Source: Afifella marina DSM 2698
GTDB lineage: Bacteria; Pseudomonadota; Alphaproteobacteria; Rhizobiales; Afifellaceae
Length of the DNA stretch: 64,000 bases
Reading direction: 5' to 3'
NCBI RefSeq assembly: GCF_900102695.1
Contig: NZ_FMVW01000001.1
Span: 496,001-560,000, forward strand
The notes beneath the pieces were generated by a model. That model searched no databases. It was not told the origin of the DNA and saw only the letters and a program-made list of their open reading frames with translations. The position numbers and the translations under genes were made by a program. Below are positions 10,197 through 19,000 of the stretch, piece after piece (the first letter of the stretch is position 1; every line of letters begins with the position of its first letter).

Positions 10197-10718
10197 GTGC
10201 CGCACTGCTCGCGGCGGACGTTTCTGGCCCTGAGCGCCGCTCTCGTTGCCGGGGCAGCGAGAGCTGCCGAAGCGGCCCCCGATCTCGCGGGCCTCGCCGT
10301 CACGGACGGCAGCGGGAGTACCCTCTCGTTCCAGGAGATGTTGGGGAAGGGGCCGGCGATCATACATTTCTGGGCGACGTGGTGTGGTCCCTGTCGCGAT
10401 GAACTGCCGGAAGTCGCGCGATTTGCGGACGTCCTGACAGAGCGGAATTGGAGAGATCGGTTCTTCGTCGTCTCCGTCGATGATCTTCCCTTCGAGCGGG
10501 TCCGAGATTTCTATGCCGACGAGCTTGGCCTTCAGAGCCTTCGGAGCTGGCAGCTCGTTCGCGGCAATGCGGGTATGGTCTTTCGTCTGCTTGGTTATCC
10601 GGCAACCGTCGTTCTCGGCGATGATCGCTCGCTCAAGCGAACGCTCCGCGGTCCTGCCGCCTGGGACGATCCGGCATTTCGCGAAGAGCTCCTGCGCGAG
10701 CTGGCTGCGGCTCGGTAA
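10197..10718 (+). CDS. TlpA-like periplasmic thioredoxin
   Basis: About 173 aa. Start GTG 10197 is chosen because AAGGA lies 6 nt upstream; GTG 10191 in the same frame is possible. The N-terminus has a twin-arginine-like signal (SRRTFLALSA) followed by a hydrophobic stretch and ARA, so export is likely. A thioredoxin fold follows with FWATWCGPCRDELPE carrying the redox-active CGPC pair, and the cis-proline region LLGYPATVVL. It is related to TlpA/ResA disulfide reductases that act on extracytoplasmic thiols. The gene overlaps the PAP2 region and converges on the His-rich metal protein gene with a 23-bp gap. Confidence 0.85.
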   Translation: MPHCSRRTFLALSAALVAGAARAAEAAPDLAGLAVTDGSGSTLSFQEMLGKGPAIIHFWATWCGPCRDELPEVARFADVLTERNWRDRFFVVSVDDLPFERVRDFYADELGLQSLRSWQLVRGNAGMVFRLLGYPATVVLGDDRSLKRTLRGPAAWDDPAFREELLRELAAAR

Positions 10719-10741
10719 TCCGCGATGCGCTGTTGCTGCGC

Positions 10742-11284
10742 TCAGTGCGTATGCCCGACATGGCTGTGGTGCATGGCGCCTTCCGCCTCGACCTGCACGA
10801 ACATGTCGATATGACCGGCGTCGAAACGGAATTCCATCTGGAACTCGTCGCCCTCGTGAAGTTGTCGCGTGAGGCCGTCGAGACGAAGCGCCAGACCGTT
10901 GGGTGAAAGCTTGATCTCGCCGCCGGCATTCACCGGCATCTTGGGAAGTGCGACATAGTCCGGCTCGCCTTCTTTGAGCTGGAAGCCGACCAGCTCGACC
11001 GTCTCCGCGATGTCGACCTCTCCGCCCTTAAGGACGACGTTCTTGTCGGATTTGTTTTGGATGTCGACAAAGACGAGCGCCGTCTTGGCGTTCGTCGCGC
11101 GTGTCCACGCATGGAGGAGACGCACGCCCTGGAACTCTGCCTCATGGTGGCTGTGGTCGTCATGGCTTTCTGTATGCCCGCTTTCCACCGCATGCTCGTG
11201 CTTCTCTTGTGCTGAGCTTGGGAAAGCTGCGAGACCGATGGCCGCAAAGGCCGCCGCAAAAGACACGAGACTTAACTTGAGCAT
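10742..11284 (-). CDS. His-rich PCu(A)C-like periplasmic metal protein
   Basis: A protein of 180 aa with a signal peptide (MLKLSLVSFAAAFAAIGLAA, cleavage near SSA-Q). A His-rich segment follows (HEHAVESGHTESHDDHSHH), then a PCu(A)C-like domain (HAWTRATNAKTALVFVDI, LPKMPVNAGGEIKLSP, FRFDAGHIDMFVQV), and the protein ends in MHHSHVGHTH. The usual copper ligand pattern H(M)X10MX21HXM is mostly missing: the HxM position reads LAL. Metal binding may therefore rest on the histidine tails. Start ATG 11284 has GGGAG 8 nt upstream. It is the last gene of the four-gene ABC operon, 26 bp after the permease. Confidence 0.78.
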   Translation of the reverse strand: MLKLSLVSFAAAFAAIGLAAFPSSAQEKHEHAVESGHTESHDDHSHHEAEFQGVRLLHAWTRATNAKTALVFVDIQNKSDKNVVLKGGEVDIAETVELVGFQLKEGEPDYVALPKMPVNAGGEIKLSPNGLALRLDGLTRQLHEGDEFQMEFRFDAGHIDMFVQVEAEGAMHHSHVGHTH

Positions 11285-11310
11285 TTTCCGCACTCCCTCA
11301 TGAGATGTTG

Positions 11311-12636
11311 TCACCCTCGAAGGTCGCGCACCACCGGCCGTGCGAGGGTGATAAAGGCCGGGACGAGAGCGAGCAGAACCGTCAGGCTGACGAAACCGGC
11401 GACGAGATGGAATTCCGGCCAGCCAAGGCTGGCGCGGATCAGGATATCGGTTTGGGCGGTCAGGACCCGCGAGATGATGGCGGTGGCGACGATGCCGACG
11501 ACAACGCCGAGGATGGCGCCAGCGCCGATCAGGAAGGCCGCATAGGACCAAACCACCGCGAAGACGAAGCGTCGCGGGGCACCTAGGGCCCGCAACAAGG
11601 CGAGACGGCGCGCAAACAGCCGCATCAAGATGATGAGACCGGAAAGAACGCCGGCCGTGACGAGGACCTGCGTGACGATTGCCATCACCGACAGGATCTG
11701 GCGGACATCGCCCAAGAGAGCATGCAGACTGGCAAGGACCGCACCCGGAAAGAACGCCATGGTCTCGGCTGTCGTGAATTCGGAGCGCAGCGCATAATTC
11801 GCCCAGAGCTGATCGGCGCGCACCAGAATGGCGGGCGTGCCCGGAAAATAATCCGCGTCGAAGGGCGGTCCGATCTGTTCGGCGCGTGACGGGCGATGTC
11901 CGAGGGGAAGGTTGTGGACCTCCCAGACCGCTTCCACCGGGACGAGAATGGCTTTGTCCCATGGGCTGCCGGATGGGGGCATGCGTCCGACGACGGTATA
12001 GGAATGGCCCTCATGGGCATGCTCTTCGGCAGACGGGCCGACGCCATGTGCGGGAGTGAAATGGTCTCCGAGATCAAGGGCGACACGTGCGCCGACGACA
12101 GCCTCTTCGTGTGCCGCAAAGAGCCTGCCTTCGGCGAGCGCGCCTGAGGACAGATGCGACACGAACTCCGGTGTCGTCCCGACGACCGGCGCACCCTCAA
12201 AGCTGTCGCCGAAAGCGATCGGCGCGGCGAGGCTGACATTCTCGTGCTCTGCGATGCGGTTGTAGACCTCGCCCGAAAGAAGCGGCACGTCGGAGGGCTG
12301 GAGATAGACGGCCGCGAGCATCATCGTCACTTCGCTGCCGGGGGCGGTGACGACGAGATCGAATTTGTCGGCCGCACGTGCCGTTCCCTGCCGCAGACCG
12401 CGCTCCTGGGCGATGAGCCCGACACCGATCCCCACCGAAACCCCGATCAGAATGACGAAGAGAAGGCTCGTCCAGCGGAAGCGCCACAGCATTGCGCGCA
12501 CCAGCGCAAACGGCCGATAGCCCGTGACGACGAGAAATCCTGTGAGGATCGCCGGCGAAAGCAGGAGGAGGAAGGAGAGCCCGTCCTGGATGCCGGGCGC
12601 GAGCCCGCTCCACCAATCGATCGCAGCCTCAAGCAT
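11311..12636 (-). CDS. LolE/MacB-type ABC transporter permease (FtsX-like)
   Basis: About 441 aa. Two hydrophobic segments near the N-terminus (LSFLLLLSPAILTGFLVVTG, LLFVILIGVSVGIGVGLIA), a long extracytoplasmic domain of ~240 residues, then three C-terminal segments characteristic of FtsX-type permeases (VTAGVLSGLIILMRLF, AAFLIGAGAILGVVVG, VSLTVLLALVPAFIT). The external domain contains EEHAHEGHS, a histidine cluster that could bind metal. Start ATG 12636 overlaps the ATPase stop by 8 bp; an open frame upstream to 12714 is antisense-like and rejected. Partner of the LolD-like ATPase. Confidence 0.85.
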   Translation of the reverse strand: MLEAAIDWWSGLAPGIQDGLSFLLLLSPAILTGFLVVTGYRPFALVRAMLWRFRWTSLLFVILIGVSVGIGVGLIAQERGLRQGTARAADKFDLVVTAPGSEVTMMLAAVYLQPSDVPLLSGEVYNRIAEHENVSLAAPIAFGDSFEGAPVVGTTPEFVSHLSSGALAEGRLFAAHEEAVVGARVALDLGDHFTPAHGVGPSAEEHAHEGHSYTVVGRMPPSGSPWDKAILVPVEAVWEVHNLPLGHRPSRAEQIGPPFDADYFPGTPAILVRADQLWANYALRSEFTTAETMAFFPGAVLASLHALLGDVRQILSVMAIVTQVLVTAGVLSGLIILMRLFARRLALLRALGAPRRFVFAVVWSYAAFLIGAGAILGVVVGIVATAIISRVLTAQTDILIRASLGWPEFHLVAGFVSLTVLLALVPAFITLARPVVRDLRG

Positions 12637-13321
12637 TGCGCCGGACCTCGCCGATGAGGCGCCCGTCCGCCACGTCGATGATGCAGTCGACGGCCTCGTG
12701 CACTTTGAGATCATGACTTGCGACGATGAGGGTGCGTCCGCTCTCGCGCGTCAGTTGGATGAGGTCGTCGACGAGCGCGTCGGCCGCTGCCCGGTCGAGG
12801 CTTGCCGTCGGTTCGTCCGCGAGAATGATGGAAGGCTCGGTGGCGAGCGCACGTGCCACGGCGACACGCTGACGTTCGCCTCCGGAGAAGGTTGCAACCG
12901 TGCGTGCATCGTCTCCTTTGAGGCCGAGCCTTTCGAGCGCTCTCCGCGCGCCTTCGCCGATCTTATGGCGCCGCTTGCGGACATAGGCGCCCGCAAGGCT
13001 CGCATTCGCCTCTGCGCTCAACTCCTCGAAGAGAAGGAAATCCTGAAAAATCATGCCGATATGGGCGCGACGGAAAGCAGCGCGTCCGTCCTCCTTCAAG
13101 GAGGAAATCTCCGTCTCGCCCCAGCGCACGGAGCCTTTGGCAATCGGCACCAGTCCGGCGAGCGCGAAGAGAAGCGTAGACTTGCCGGCCCCGGACGGAC
13201 CGCGGATGGCGACCGCCGAACCTGCTGCCACGTCGAACGCATCCGCCTCGAGAATGGCCCGGCCGGCGTCACCCTCGACCCTGAGGCCGGAAACGGAGAG
13301 GGGGAGTGCCATCGTCGTCAA
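12629..13321 (-). CDS. LolD-type ABC transporter ATP-binding protein
   Basis: A protein of 230 aa. Walker A GPSGAGKSTLLFALAGLVP, signature FSGGERQRVAVARALA, Walker B SIILADEPTASLD. This is the MacB/LolD group that energises FtsX-type permeases. The start ATG 13321 overlaps the preceding gene's stop in ATGA, and its own end overlaps the permease, so all three are translationally coupled. Confidence 0.9.
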   Translation of the reverse strand: MTTMALPLSVSGLRVEGDAGRAILEADAFDVAAGSAVAIRGPSGAGKSTLLFALAGLVPIAKGSVRWGETEISSLKEDGRAAFRRAHIGMIFQDFLLFEELSAEANASLAGAYVRKRRHKIGEGARRALERLGLKGDDARTVATFSGGERQRVAVARALATEPSIILADEPTASLDRAAADALVDDLIQLTRESGRTLIVASHDLKVHEAVDCIIDVADGRLIGEVRRNA

Positions 13322-13758
13322 TCGCGGGCGTAGTGCGATTCGATCGTGCGCACGCGGCTGACGAAGCCCGTCTCGGGATCCTCAAAGGTGCCGAGCTTCA
13401 GCCTGCCTTCCACGATGATCGGGACGTTGTAAGGCACGACGTCTATGATGCGTTTGGTGTAGACGGCGAGGATATCGTCCGGCCATTCGGCCTCCGTTTC
13501 GCAGAACGGGCAGACGGCCATCGGCCGCTTGGTGAGCACGAAGAAACGCGATTCTGCCTTGAGTGGCGGCGCCATATAGCCCCGCACTTCGATGCGCTCG
13601 TTCTCCATCTTCTGCGCGAGATCGGAGAAGGAGAGGTCCTTGTTGTAGAGATCGCGCATACGCAACGTCTCTGCGCAGGCGCGGGAAGAACCGAGGGCCA
13701 ACGCGGCCGCAAAAGCGGCAAGCAGAGTTCGGCGGTCGATCAGGATTTCGTTTGGCAT
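13318..13758 (-). CDS. Periplasmic DUF3299-like protein with CPFC motif
   Basis: A protein of 146 aa starting at ATG 13758. A signal peptide with RR (IDRRTLLAAFAAALALGSS) ends near CAE. The mature part reads EVRGYMAPPLKAESRFFVLT and PMAVCPFCETEAEWPDD, ending with a short beta-rich stretch (IIVEGRLKLGTFED). The GxMAPPL...CPFC arrangement resembles DUF3299-type proteins, which in Vibrio accompany a LolDE-like zinc ABC system (ZrgABCDE); that link is from memory. The CPFC cysteines could bind metal or act in redox. First gene of the operon; no Zur box could be recognised upstream. Confidence 0.7.
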   Translation of the reverse strand: MPNEILIDRRTLLAAFAAALALGSSRACAETLRMRDLYNKDLSFSDLAQKMENERIEVRGYMAPPLKAESRFFVLTKRPMAVCPFCETEAEWPDDILAVYTKRIIDVVPYNVPIIVEGRLKLGTFEDPETGFVSRVRTIESHYARD

Positions 13759-13857
13759 GACGCCACCGTAGTCGGGCTTTGTGACAGCTGAGAAAACCTG
13801 GGGCGCCTGCGACATCATTTTTCGCGGGACGCACTTTTTCTGCCGCCTTTGACGCAA

Positions 13858-13913
13858 GAGGCTCCGGCGCTTGCCGGAGCCTCCCAGAAAGCGAGATGCC
13901 GTCGCGCGGCATC
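13858..13913 (-). terminator. Two tandem hairpins downstream of phoA
   Basis: Two stems lie between the phoA stop and the next operon: GATGCCG/CGGCATC (13895-13913, 5-nt loop) and a perfect 11-bp stem GAGGCTCCGGC/GCCGGAGCCTC with a 4-nt loop (13858-13883). Only a short T-rich stretch follows on the minus strand, so termination strength is uncertain, but the position fits a phoA terminator. Confidence 0.65.
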
Positions 13914-13925
13914 CGTGACTGACGC

Positions 13926-15437
13926 CTATTCGGCGTTCGCCGCGTGGTTCATCACGTGGAAGATGTAGTTCTGCTCGATGACGCCATCGAAGAGATGGGC
14001 GAAGGGGCCGCGCGCCCACACCGCCACGTCCTCGCCGGAATGGCTTTCCGACGACATCGGGATCAGGGCCTGCTGCACATATTCGGAATCTTCCGCCTCT
14101 TCCTCGGTGAGGTCGGGGCGGGAACCGGAATAGCTCTTGTCTTCCTGCTCTTTCAGGACGGCGCCGGGGCCGTTGAGGTAACCGATGACGGTGAAGGGTT
14201 TGCCGTCGTCGGCGAGAACCGGCTCGTCGGCATGTTTCACCTGCCCCTTGCCGATGTCGTAGCAGAGCCCGAGGATCGGCGAGCCGCGTCCGCAATAGCC
14301 GTTGAGTGCGATCGAATGCTCATGGTCGGCCGTGACGATGATGAGCGTGTCTTCCGGATTGGTCATCGCGGCAGCCGCCGCGACCGCATTGGCGAATTCC
14401 ACGCCGTCCGTCACGGTGCGGAAGGCGTTGCCGTCGTGGTTGGCGTGATCGACGCGACCGGACTCGATCTCAAGATAATAGCCATCGTCGTTCTTGGAGA
14501 GATAATCGATGGCCGTTTTGGTCATCTCGGTCAGAGACGGCTCGTCGGCTTCGGTGCGGTCGTGCTCGTACTTCATGTGGCTGTCCTCGAAGAGGGCAAG
14601 GACCGGAGTGTCGCCCTCGAGGTTGAGCGCCTTCGCGGTCTCCGTATTCCAGGCGTACTGGATGCCGGCGTCTTGGGCCTCGTTGACGAGGTTGTGGCCG
14701 TCCTTGCGGCGGCCTTTTTTGCCTTCTTCGTCGGTCACGGTTTCAGGCAGGAAATAGCGACGGCCTCCGCCCATGGCGATGTCGACGACGCCCGCCTTCA
14801 TCTGGTCGACAAGCTGCGTGGCGATGTCGGTGCAGCCTTCCGGCGCTTCGCCTTCCCAGTTGCGGTTCGCCGTCTTGGCATAGGCCGCCGCGGGTGTCGC
14901 ATGGGTGATGCGCGCCGTCGTGACGACGCCGACCGACTTGCCCATTTCGCTCATCAGCTCGGAGAAAAGCGTCAGCTTGTTGCCTTCTTCCGAGGCGCAT
15001 TCGTTATGAACGGCGTTTTCGCTCAGGTTGATGGTGTTGAAGACCTGCTTCACGCCGGTGTTCATCGAGCCCGCGGTCGGCGCGGAATCAGGCGTCTGGG
15101 CGTTGATGTTGTAGGTCTTCACGAGGGCCACGTTCGGAAAGTCTTGATAGGCCTCGTAGGGCAGCACGTGCTCGGAGCCGTATTCGCCGTTCTGCTGGCC
15201 GGCATAAAGCCGAATGGCATAATTGGTGCCGACGCCCATGCCATCGGCGATGAACAAGATGACGTTCTTGGCGCGATTGGTGTTGGGCTGATGCTCGAGG
15301 CGCTGATTGAGAGCAGCCTCCGCATCGGTGTACCAGCTGCTCTTGCTCTGGACGATGTCCTGGGCAAAGGCCGCGGTGGATCCGAGCGCAAGCGCTGCGG
15401 AAGATAAGAGGATGTTTCGAAACACGACCGTCTCCAT
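13926..15437 (-). CDS. phoA: Alkaline phosphatase
   Basis: About 503 aa from ATG 15437 (AAGGA 8 nt upstream; an in-frame ATG at 15458 is less well supported). A Sec signal peptide ends at AFA-Q. Metal and nucleophile motifs are all visible: FIADGMG, PDSAPTAGSMNTG (nucleophile serine in DSA), ITHATPAAAYA, ESGRVDHANH, IIVTADHEHS and SESHSGEDVAVWA. The enzyme releases phosphate from monoesters in the periplasm. A pair of TGACAG elements spaced 22 bp lies 39-66 bp upstream and fits PhoB control. Confidence 0.95.
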   Translation of the reverse strand: METVVFRNILLSSAALALGSTAAFAQDIVQSKSSWYTDAEAALNQRLEHQPNTNRAKNVILFIADGMGVGTNYAIRLYAGQQNGEYGSEHVLPYEAYQDFPNVALVKTYNINAQTPDSAPTAGSMNTGVKQVFNTINLSENAVHNECASEEGNKLTLFSELMSEMGKSVGVVTTARITHATPAAAYAKTANRNWEGEAPEGCTDIATQLVDQMKAGVVDIAMGGGRRYFLPETVTDEEGKKGRRKDGHNLVNEAQDAGIQYAWNTETAKALNLEGDTPVLALFEDSHMKYEHDRTEADEPSLTEMTKTAIDYLSKNDDGYYLEIESGRVDHANHDGNAFRTVTDGVEFANAVAAAAAMTNPEDTLIIVTADHEHSIALNGYCGRGSPILGLCYDIGKGQVKHADEPVLADDGKPFTVIGYLNGPGAVLKEQEDKSYSGSRPDLTEEEAEDSEYVQQALIPMSSESHSGEDVAVWARGPFAHLFDGVIEQNYIFHVMNHAANAE

Positions 15438-15475
15438 GCGGAATTCCTTCGGTCGCATTCCTTAACCAAGCCGGA

Positions 15476-15503
15476 TGACAGCTGGACGATTGCTGGGTGA
15501 CAG
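15476..15503 (-). promoter_or_regulatory. Putative PHO box upstream of phoA
   Basis: Read on the minus strand, CTGTCA occurs at 15503-15498 and again at 15481-15476, exactly 22 bp apart, i.e. two units of the 11-bp period of PhoB boxes (CTGTCAT-type repeats). The middle unit is degenerate (CAATCG). Position 39-66 bp before the phoA start fits an activator site. Confidence 0.65.
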
Positions 15504-15592
15504 CCTGACGACGCTTGAACCGGCTTTCTTTCTGCAGATCTGAGCGGTGTTCGCCGTGCGCGCTTCCGCCGGGCATGCCGCTCTAATGGGCT

Positions 15593-16513
15593 TCAGCCGC
15601 GTACGACCAGACCGTGGGGCGGCAGCCCGGCGCGGACTCGACGGAGATTTTCCGCAACGACGCGGGCGCCTGTCACGGGATCGGCACAGGTGGCGACGTG
15701 CGGGGTCAGGATGATGTTCTTCGCACGAAAGATCGGATTGTCCGGGGCGGGCGGCTCATCCCGCAATACGTCGAGCGTCGCGCCGGCGAGATGCCCGCTG
15801 TCGAGGGCTGCAATCAGATCCGCTTCGACGAGCTGCGCCCCGCGGCCGACATTGATGAAATAGCTTGCCGCCGGCATGCGTGCGAAGAAGGTCGCATCGT
15901 AGAGATCGCGCGTCTCCGGCGTGAGCGGCAGGATCGCCACGAGGATTTCGTTGCGGCCAAGAAACGTATCGAGCCCGTTCGGGCCGTGAAAACAGGCCAC
16001 GCCCTTGATGGTTTTCTTGCTGCGCGACCAGCCGGCGACGTCGAGGCCGAAAGCGGCGAGAGCCTCGGCGACGGCCCCGCCGAGGCCCCCGAGACCGAGC
16101 ACACCGACCCGCCGTTCGGCAGCGGGTGTGCGCGGCACCTCCTCCCAGTATCGCGCGCGCTGCCACTGGGCAAAGACATCGAAGCTGCGGTGATAGTGGA
16201 GAACCGCGTGCATGACGTATTCGATCATCCCTGCCTTCTGGCCGGGCTCGATCAGGCGGACCACCGGCAGATGGGCGGGAATGTCGGGATTGGTAGCGAT
16301 CTGGTCGGTGCCGGCGCTCAAGAGGTGGATGCAGCTGAGGTTCGGGAAGAGCTCGAAGGCTCGTGGCGGGATCTGGAAGACGAGGAGGGCATCGATCTCG
16401 CTCGGATCGCCGACGTCAGGCCAGACCCTGAGTTCAGCCCCCGGCAGCTCGGCTGCGAGCGCCTTGCCCCAGGCGACAGGATCTGCGGTCTGGCTGTGAA
16501 AGAGAATGCGCAT
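15593..16513 (-). CDS. GhrA-type 2-hydroxyacid dehydrogenase (glyoxylate/hydroxypyruvate reductase A)
   Basis: A protein of 306 aa of the D-isomer 2-hydroxyacid dehydrogenase family. The N-terminus MRILFHSQTADPVAWGKAL and the short catalytic domain match GhrA. The Rossmann motif is VLGLGGLGGAVAEAL (about residue 140), and the substrate/catalytic region shows INVGRGAQLVE, LDVLRDEPP and LTPHVAT. In the family, glyoxylate or hydroxypyruvate is reduced with NADPH in the cytoplasm. It starts 32 bp after the bisC stop and may be cotranscribed. Confidence 0.87.
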   Translation of the reverse strand: MRILFHSQTADPVAWGKALAAELPGAELRVWPDVGDPSEIDALLVFQIPPRAFELFPNLSCIHLLSAGTDQIATNPDIPAHLPVVRLIEPGQKAGMIEYVMHAVLHYHRSFDVFAQWQRARYWEEVPRTPAAERRVGVLGLGGLGGAVAEALAAFGLDVAGWSRSKKTIKGVACFHGPNGLDTFLGRNEILVAILPLTPETRDLYDATFFARMPAASYFINVGRGAQLVEADLIAALDSGHLAGATLDVLRDEPPAPDNPIFRAKNIILTPHVATCADPVTGARVVAENLRRVRAGLPPHGLVVRG

Positions 16514-16545
16514 GGGTCAATTCGTCGGGGAGGCGGGACGGCGTG

Positions 16546-18894
16546 TCATCCCTCCCACTCCGTCACGTTCGTGCTCGGGCTTGCGGCAAAGGTCGGAGGG
16601 TCGAAGGCGGTGATCTCCGGCACCTCTCCATCGAAGCGTTCGACCTCCACGAGACAGGACTGGGCGCTGGGCCCCTGGCCGAGACGCGATGTCCCCTCAT
16701 CGCGGGTGAGGACGTTCGGATTGCCATGCTTGTCGAGGCTGTCGGGCGCACCCGGATCGAGCGGATCATACCAGGCGCCGGTGGAAAGCTGGACGACACC
16801 CGGCCGCAGCGCATCGGAAAGCCGGACCGCAGCGAGACAGACGCCGCGGTCGTTGAAGACCCGCACGACGTCGCCGTCGGCAATGCCGCGTGCGGCGGCA
16901 TCGTCCGGGTGCATGCGGATCGGCTCGCGCCCGTGCACCTTGTGGGCGCGCGAATGGCTGCCGGAATCGTACTGGCTGTGGAGCCGCGTCTTCGGTTGGT
17001 TGGAGAGGAGATGGAGCGGGAAGTGGGCCGCTGCGGGGCTCGCCAGCCATTCGCGTGGTTCGAGCCACGCGGCATGTCCCGGGCAGTCGTCGTAGCCGAA
17101 GCCGTCAATCGTCTCGGAGAAGAGCTCGATGCGACCGGACGGCGTTGGCAGCGGATTGGCCTCCGGATCGTCGCGGAAGTCGTCGAGAAGGTTCTGATCT
17201 TTTTCCGGCGCAGGAAAGAGGCAGAGCCCGGCACGCCAGAACGTGTCGAAATCCGGCAAATCGAGGCCGGCTTCGCTGCCCCGCTGGCGGGCGATCCCGT
17301 AGAGGTGGCGCAGCCACCCTTCCTCGTCGCGGCCATCCGTGAATGCCTCTTCGACCCCGAGGCGGTCGGCAAGCCCGGTGAAGATGGCGAAGTCGTCGCG
17401 CGCCTCGCCCGCCGGTTCGGCGATGCGATGCGAGGCGGAAATGAAGCGGTCGCGGCCTGCGGCTGCGATGTCGTTGCGCTCCAGCGCCGTCGTCGCCGGA
17501 AAGACGATGTCGGCGTGGCGGGCGAGCGGGTTCCACCAGGATTCGTGCACGATGATCGTGTCCGGCCGCTGCCAGGCGCGGCGCAGCCGGTTCAGGTCCT
17601 GATGGTGGTGGAAGGGGTTGCCACCAGCCCAGTAGACGAGCCGAATATCGGGATAGCGCCGGCGTTCGCCGTTGAAGTCGTAGGCTTCGCCGGGGCCGAG
17701 AAGCATGTCGGCGATGCGGGCGACGGGGATGAAGTCGGTGACCGCGTTGTTGCCCTGCGGCAGCGATGGCCAGGACATCTCCGGCACATTGTTGCCGATG
17801 CCGTTGACGGAGGCGTAGCCGAAGCCGAAGCCGCCGCCCGGCAGGCCGATCTGGCCGAGCATGGCGGCGAGCGTGATGGCCATGAAATAGGGCTGCTCGC
17901 CGTGGTCGGCGCGCTGCAGCGACCACGCCATCATGATGAAGGTGCGCGTGGCGGCCATGCGGCGGGCGAGAGCGCGGATCGTCTCCGCCGGAATGTCGGT
18001 TCGCGATGCCGCCCAATCGGCGTCCTTGGGCGTCCCGTCCTGTCGTCCGAAGAGATAGGCTTCGAACCGGTCGTAGCCGGTCGTGTGGCGCTCCAGGAAG
18101 GTGCGGTTTGCCAACCCTTCCACGGCGAGCGTGTGGGCGAGCCCGAGCATCAGGGCGACATCGCTGGTCGGCCGGATCGGCAGCCATTCCGGCGCCGGAT
18201 CGCCGACCGTGTCGTCACGGATCGGGCTGACGGAGATGATCTCCGCGCCGTTTCGTTGCGCCGTCGCGATCGCCTCGCTGACGATGTGGCGCGCGATGCC
18301 GCCGGAGGAGACCTGCGCATTCTTGCGCGGCGCGCCGCCGAACATCACGATGAGACCGCTCTCTCTGGCGATCACGTCCCAGGTCGTGTGGCGGGAGACG
18401 AGACCGCGCTTGTCGCCGAGGACATGCGGCACGATCGTGTCCGCGGCGGCGTAGGAGTAGTTCTGGACGGAGCGGGTGTAGCCGCCGATCGTGTTGAGGA
18501 AGCGGTGGATCTGGCTCTGCGCATGGTGGAAGCGCCCGGCGCTCGCCCATCCGTAGGAGCCCCCGTAAATCGCCGAATTACCGTGCTCTTTGCGCACGCG
18601 GTCGAGTTCCGACGCGGCGAGATCGAGAGCATCCTCCCAGGACACCTCGACGAACGGTTCGTTGCCGCGGCCTGCGCCGCCGGCCTTATGACCCTTCTCA
18701 AGGAAAGACCGGCGCACGGCGGGCCGCAGGATGCGGCTCGGATTGTCGAGCGCATCGATCATCGAACCGGCGATCGGGGAGGGGTCGGGATCCTCCGCCA
18801 CCGGATCGAGCGCTTTGAGCCGGCCACCCTCCCAGCGGGCGCGGTAGGTGCCCCAATGGGTGGCTACGGTCGGCTTCTCGGGCTCTGGCAGCAT
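16546..18894 (-). CDS. bisC: Biotin sulfoxide reductase-type molybdoenzyme
   Basis: A protein of 782 aa of the DMSO/TMAO/biotin sulfoxide reductase group. There is no signal peptide and no N-terminal cysteine cluster (ATHWGTYRARWEGGRL), as in cytoplasmic BisC. The molybdenum-ligand serine lies in IYGGSYGWASAGRFHHA (about residue 110). Further cofactor-binding regions are ETIRALARRMAATRTFIMM and the C-terminal LLSNQPKTRLHSQ and RIHPDDAAARGI-like block (here RMHPDDAAARGIADGD). It reduces S-oxides such as biotin sulfoxide or methionine sulfoxide using bis-MGD molybdenum. Substrate assignment within the family is a best guess. Confidence 0.88.
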   Translation of the reverse strand: MLPEPEKPTVATHWGTYRARWEGGRLKALDPVAEDPDPSPIAGSMIDALDNPSRILRPAVRRSFLEKGHKAGGAGRGNEPFVEVSWEDALDLAASELDRVRKEHGNSAIYGGSYGWASAGRFHHAQSQIHRFLNTIGGYTRSVQNYSYAAADTIVPHVLGDKRGLVSRHTTWDVIARESGLIVMFGGAPRKNAQVSSGGIARHIVSEAIATAQRNGAEIISVSPIRDDTVGDPAPEWLPIRPTSDVALMLGLAHTLAVEGLANRTFLERHTTGYDRFEAYLFGRQDGTPKDADWAASRTDIPAETIRALARRMAATRTFIMMAWSLQRADHGEQPYFMAITLAAMLGQIGLPGGGFGFGYASVNGIGNNVPEMSWPSLPQGNNAVTDFIPVARIADMLLGPGEAYDFNGERRRYPDIRLVYWAGGNPFHHHQDLNRLRRAWQRPDTIIVHESWWNPLARHADIVFPATTALERNDIAAAGRDRFISASHRIAEPAGEARDDFAIFTGLADRLGVEEAFTDGRDEEGWLRHLYGIARQRGSEAGLDLPDFDTFWRAGLCLFPAPEKDQNLLDDFRDDPEANPLPTPSGRIELFSETIDGFGYDDCPGHAAWLEPREWLASPAAAHFPLHLLSNQPKTRLHSQYDSGSHSRAHKVHGREPIRMHPDDAAARGIADGDVVRVFNDRGVCLAAVRLSDALRPGVVQLSTGAWYDPLDPGAPDSLDKHGNPNVLTRDEGTSRLGQGPSAQSCLVEVERFDGEVPEITAFDPPTFAASPSTNVTEWEG

Positions 18895-18972
18895 GCGGCG
18901 GAATCCTCATCGACGTGGCCCCGGGGCAAGGCCTTGGGATCGGGCCTTGGGACGGGGCTTTAGTAGGGAGGA

Positions 18973-18992
18973 GGGGCGGCCGCGACCGCCCC
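18973..18992 (-). terminator. Hairpin downstream of the quinone oxidoreductase gene
   Basis: A 7-bp GC stem GGGGCGG/CCGCCCC with a 6-nt loop, 8 bp beyond the stop of the gene at 19001-19975. No T-run follows. It is a plausible terminator for the GntR/quinone oxidoreductase unit. Confidence 0.5.
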
Positions 18993-19000
18993 GGTTTGGC

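Noticed and set aside
16543-18963. An 806-codon open frame antisense to bisC
   Set aside because: It mirrors a well-supported molybdoenzyme gene; in high-GC DNA the antisense frame lacks stops. Composition (Arg/Ala/Gly/Val/His-rich) fits a shadow.
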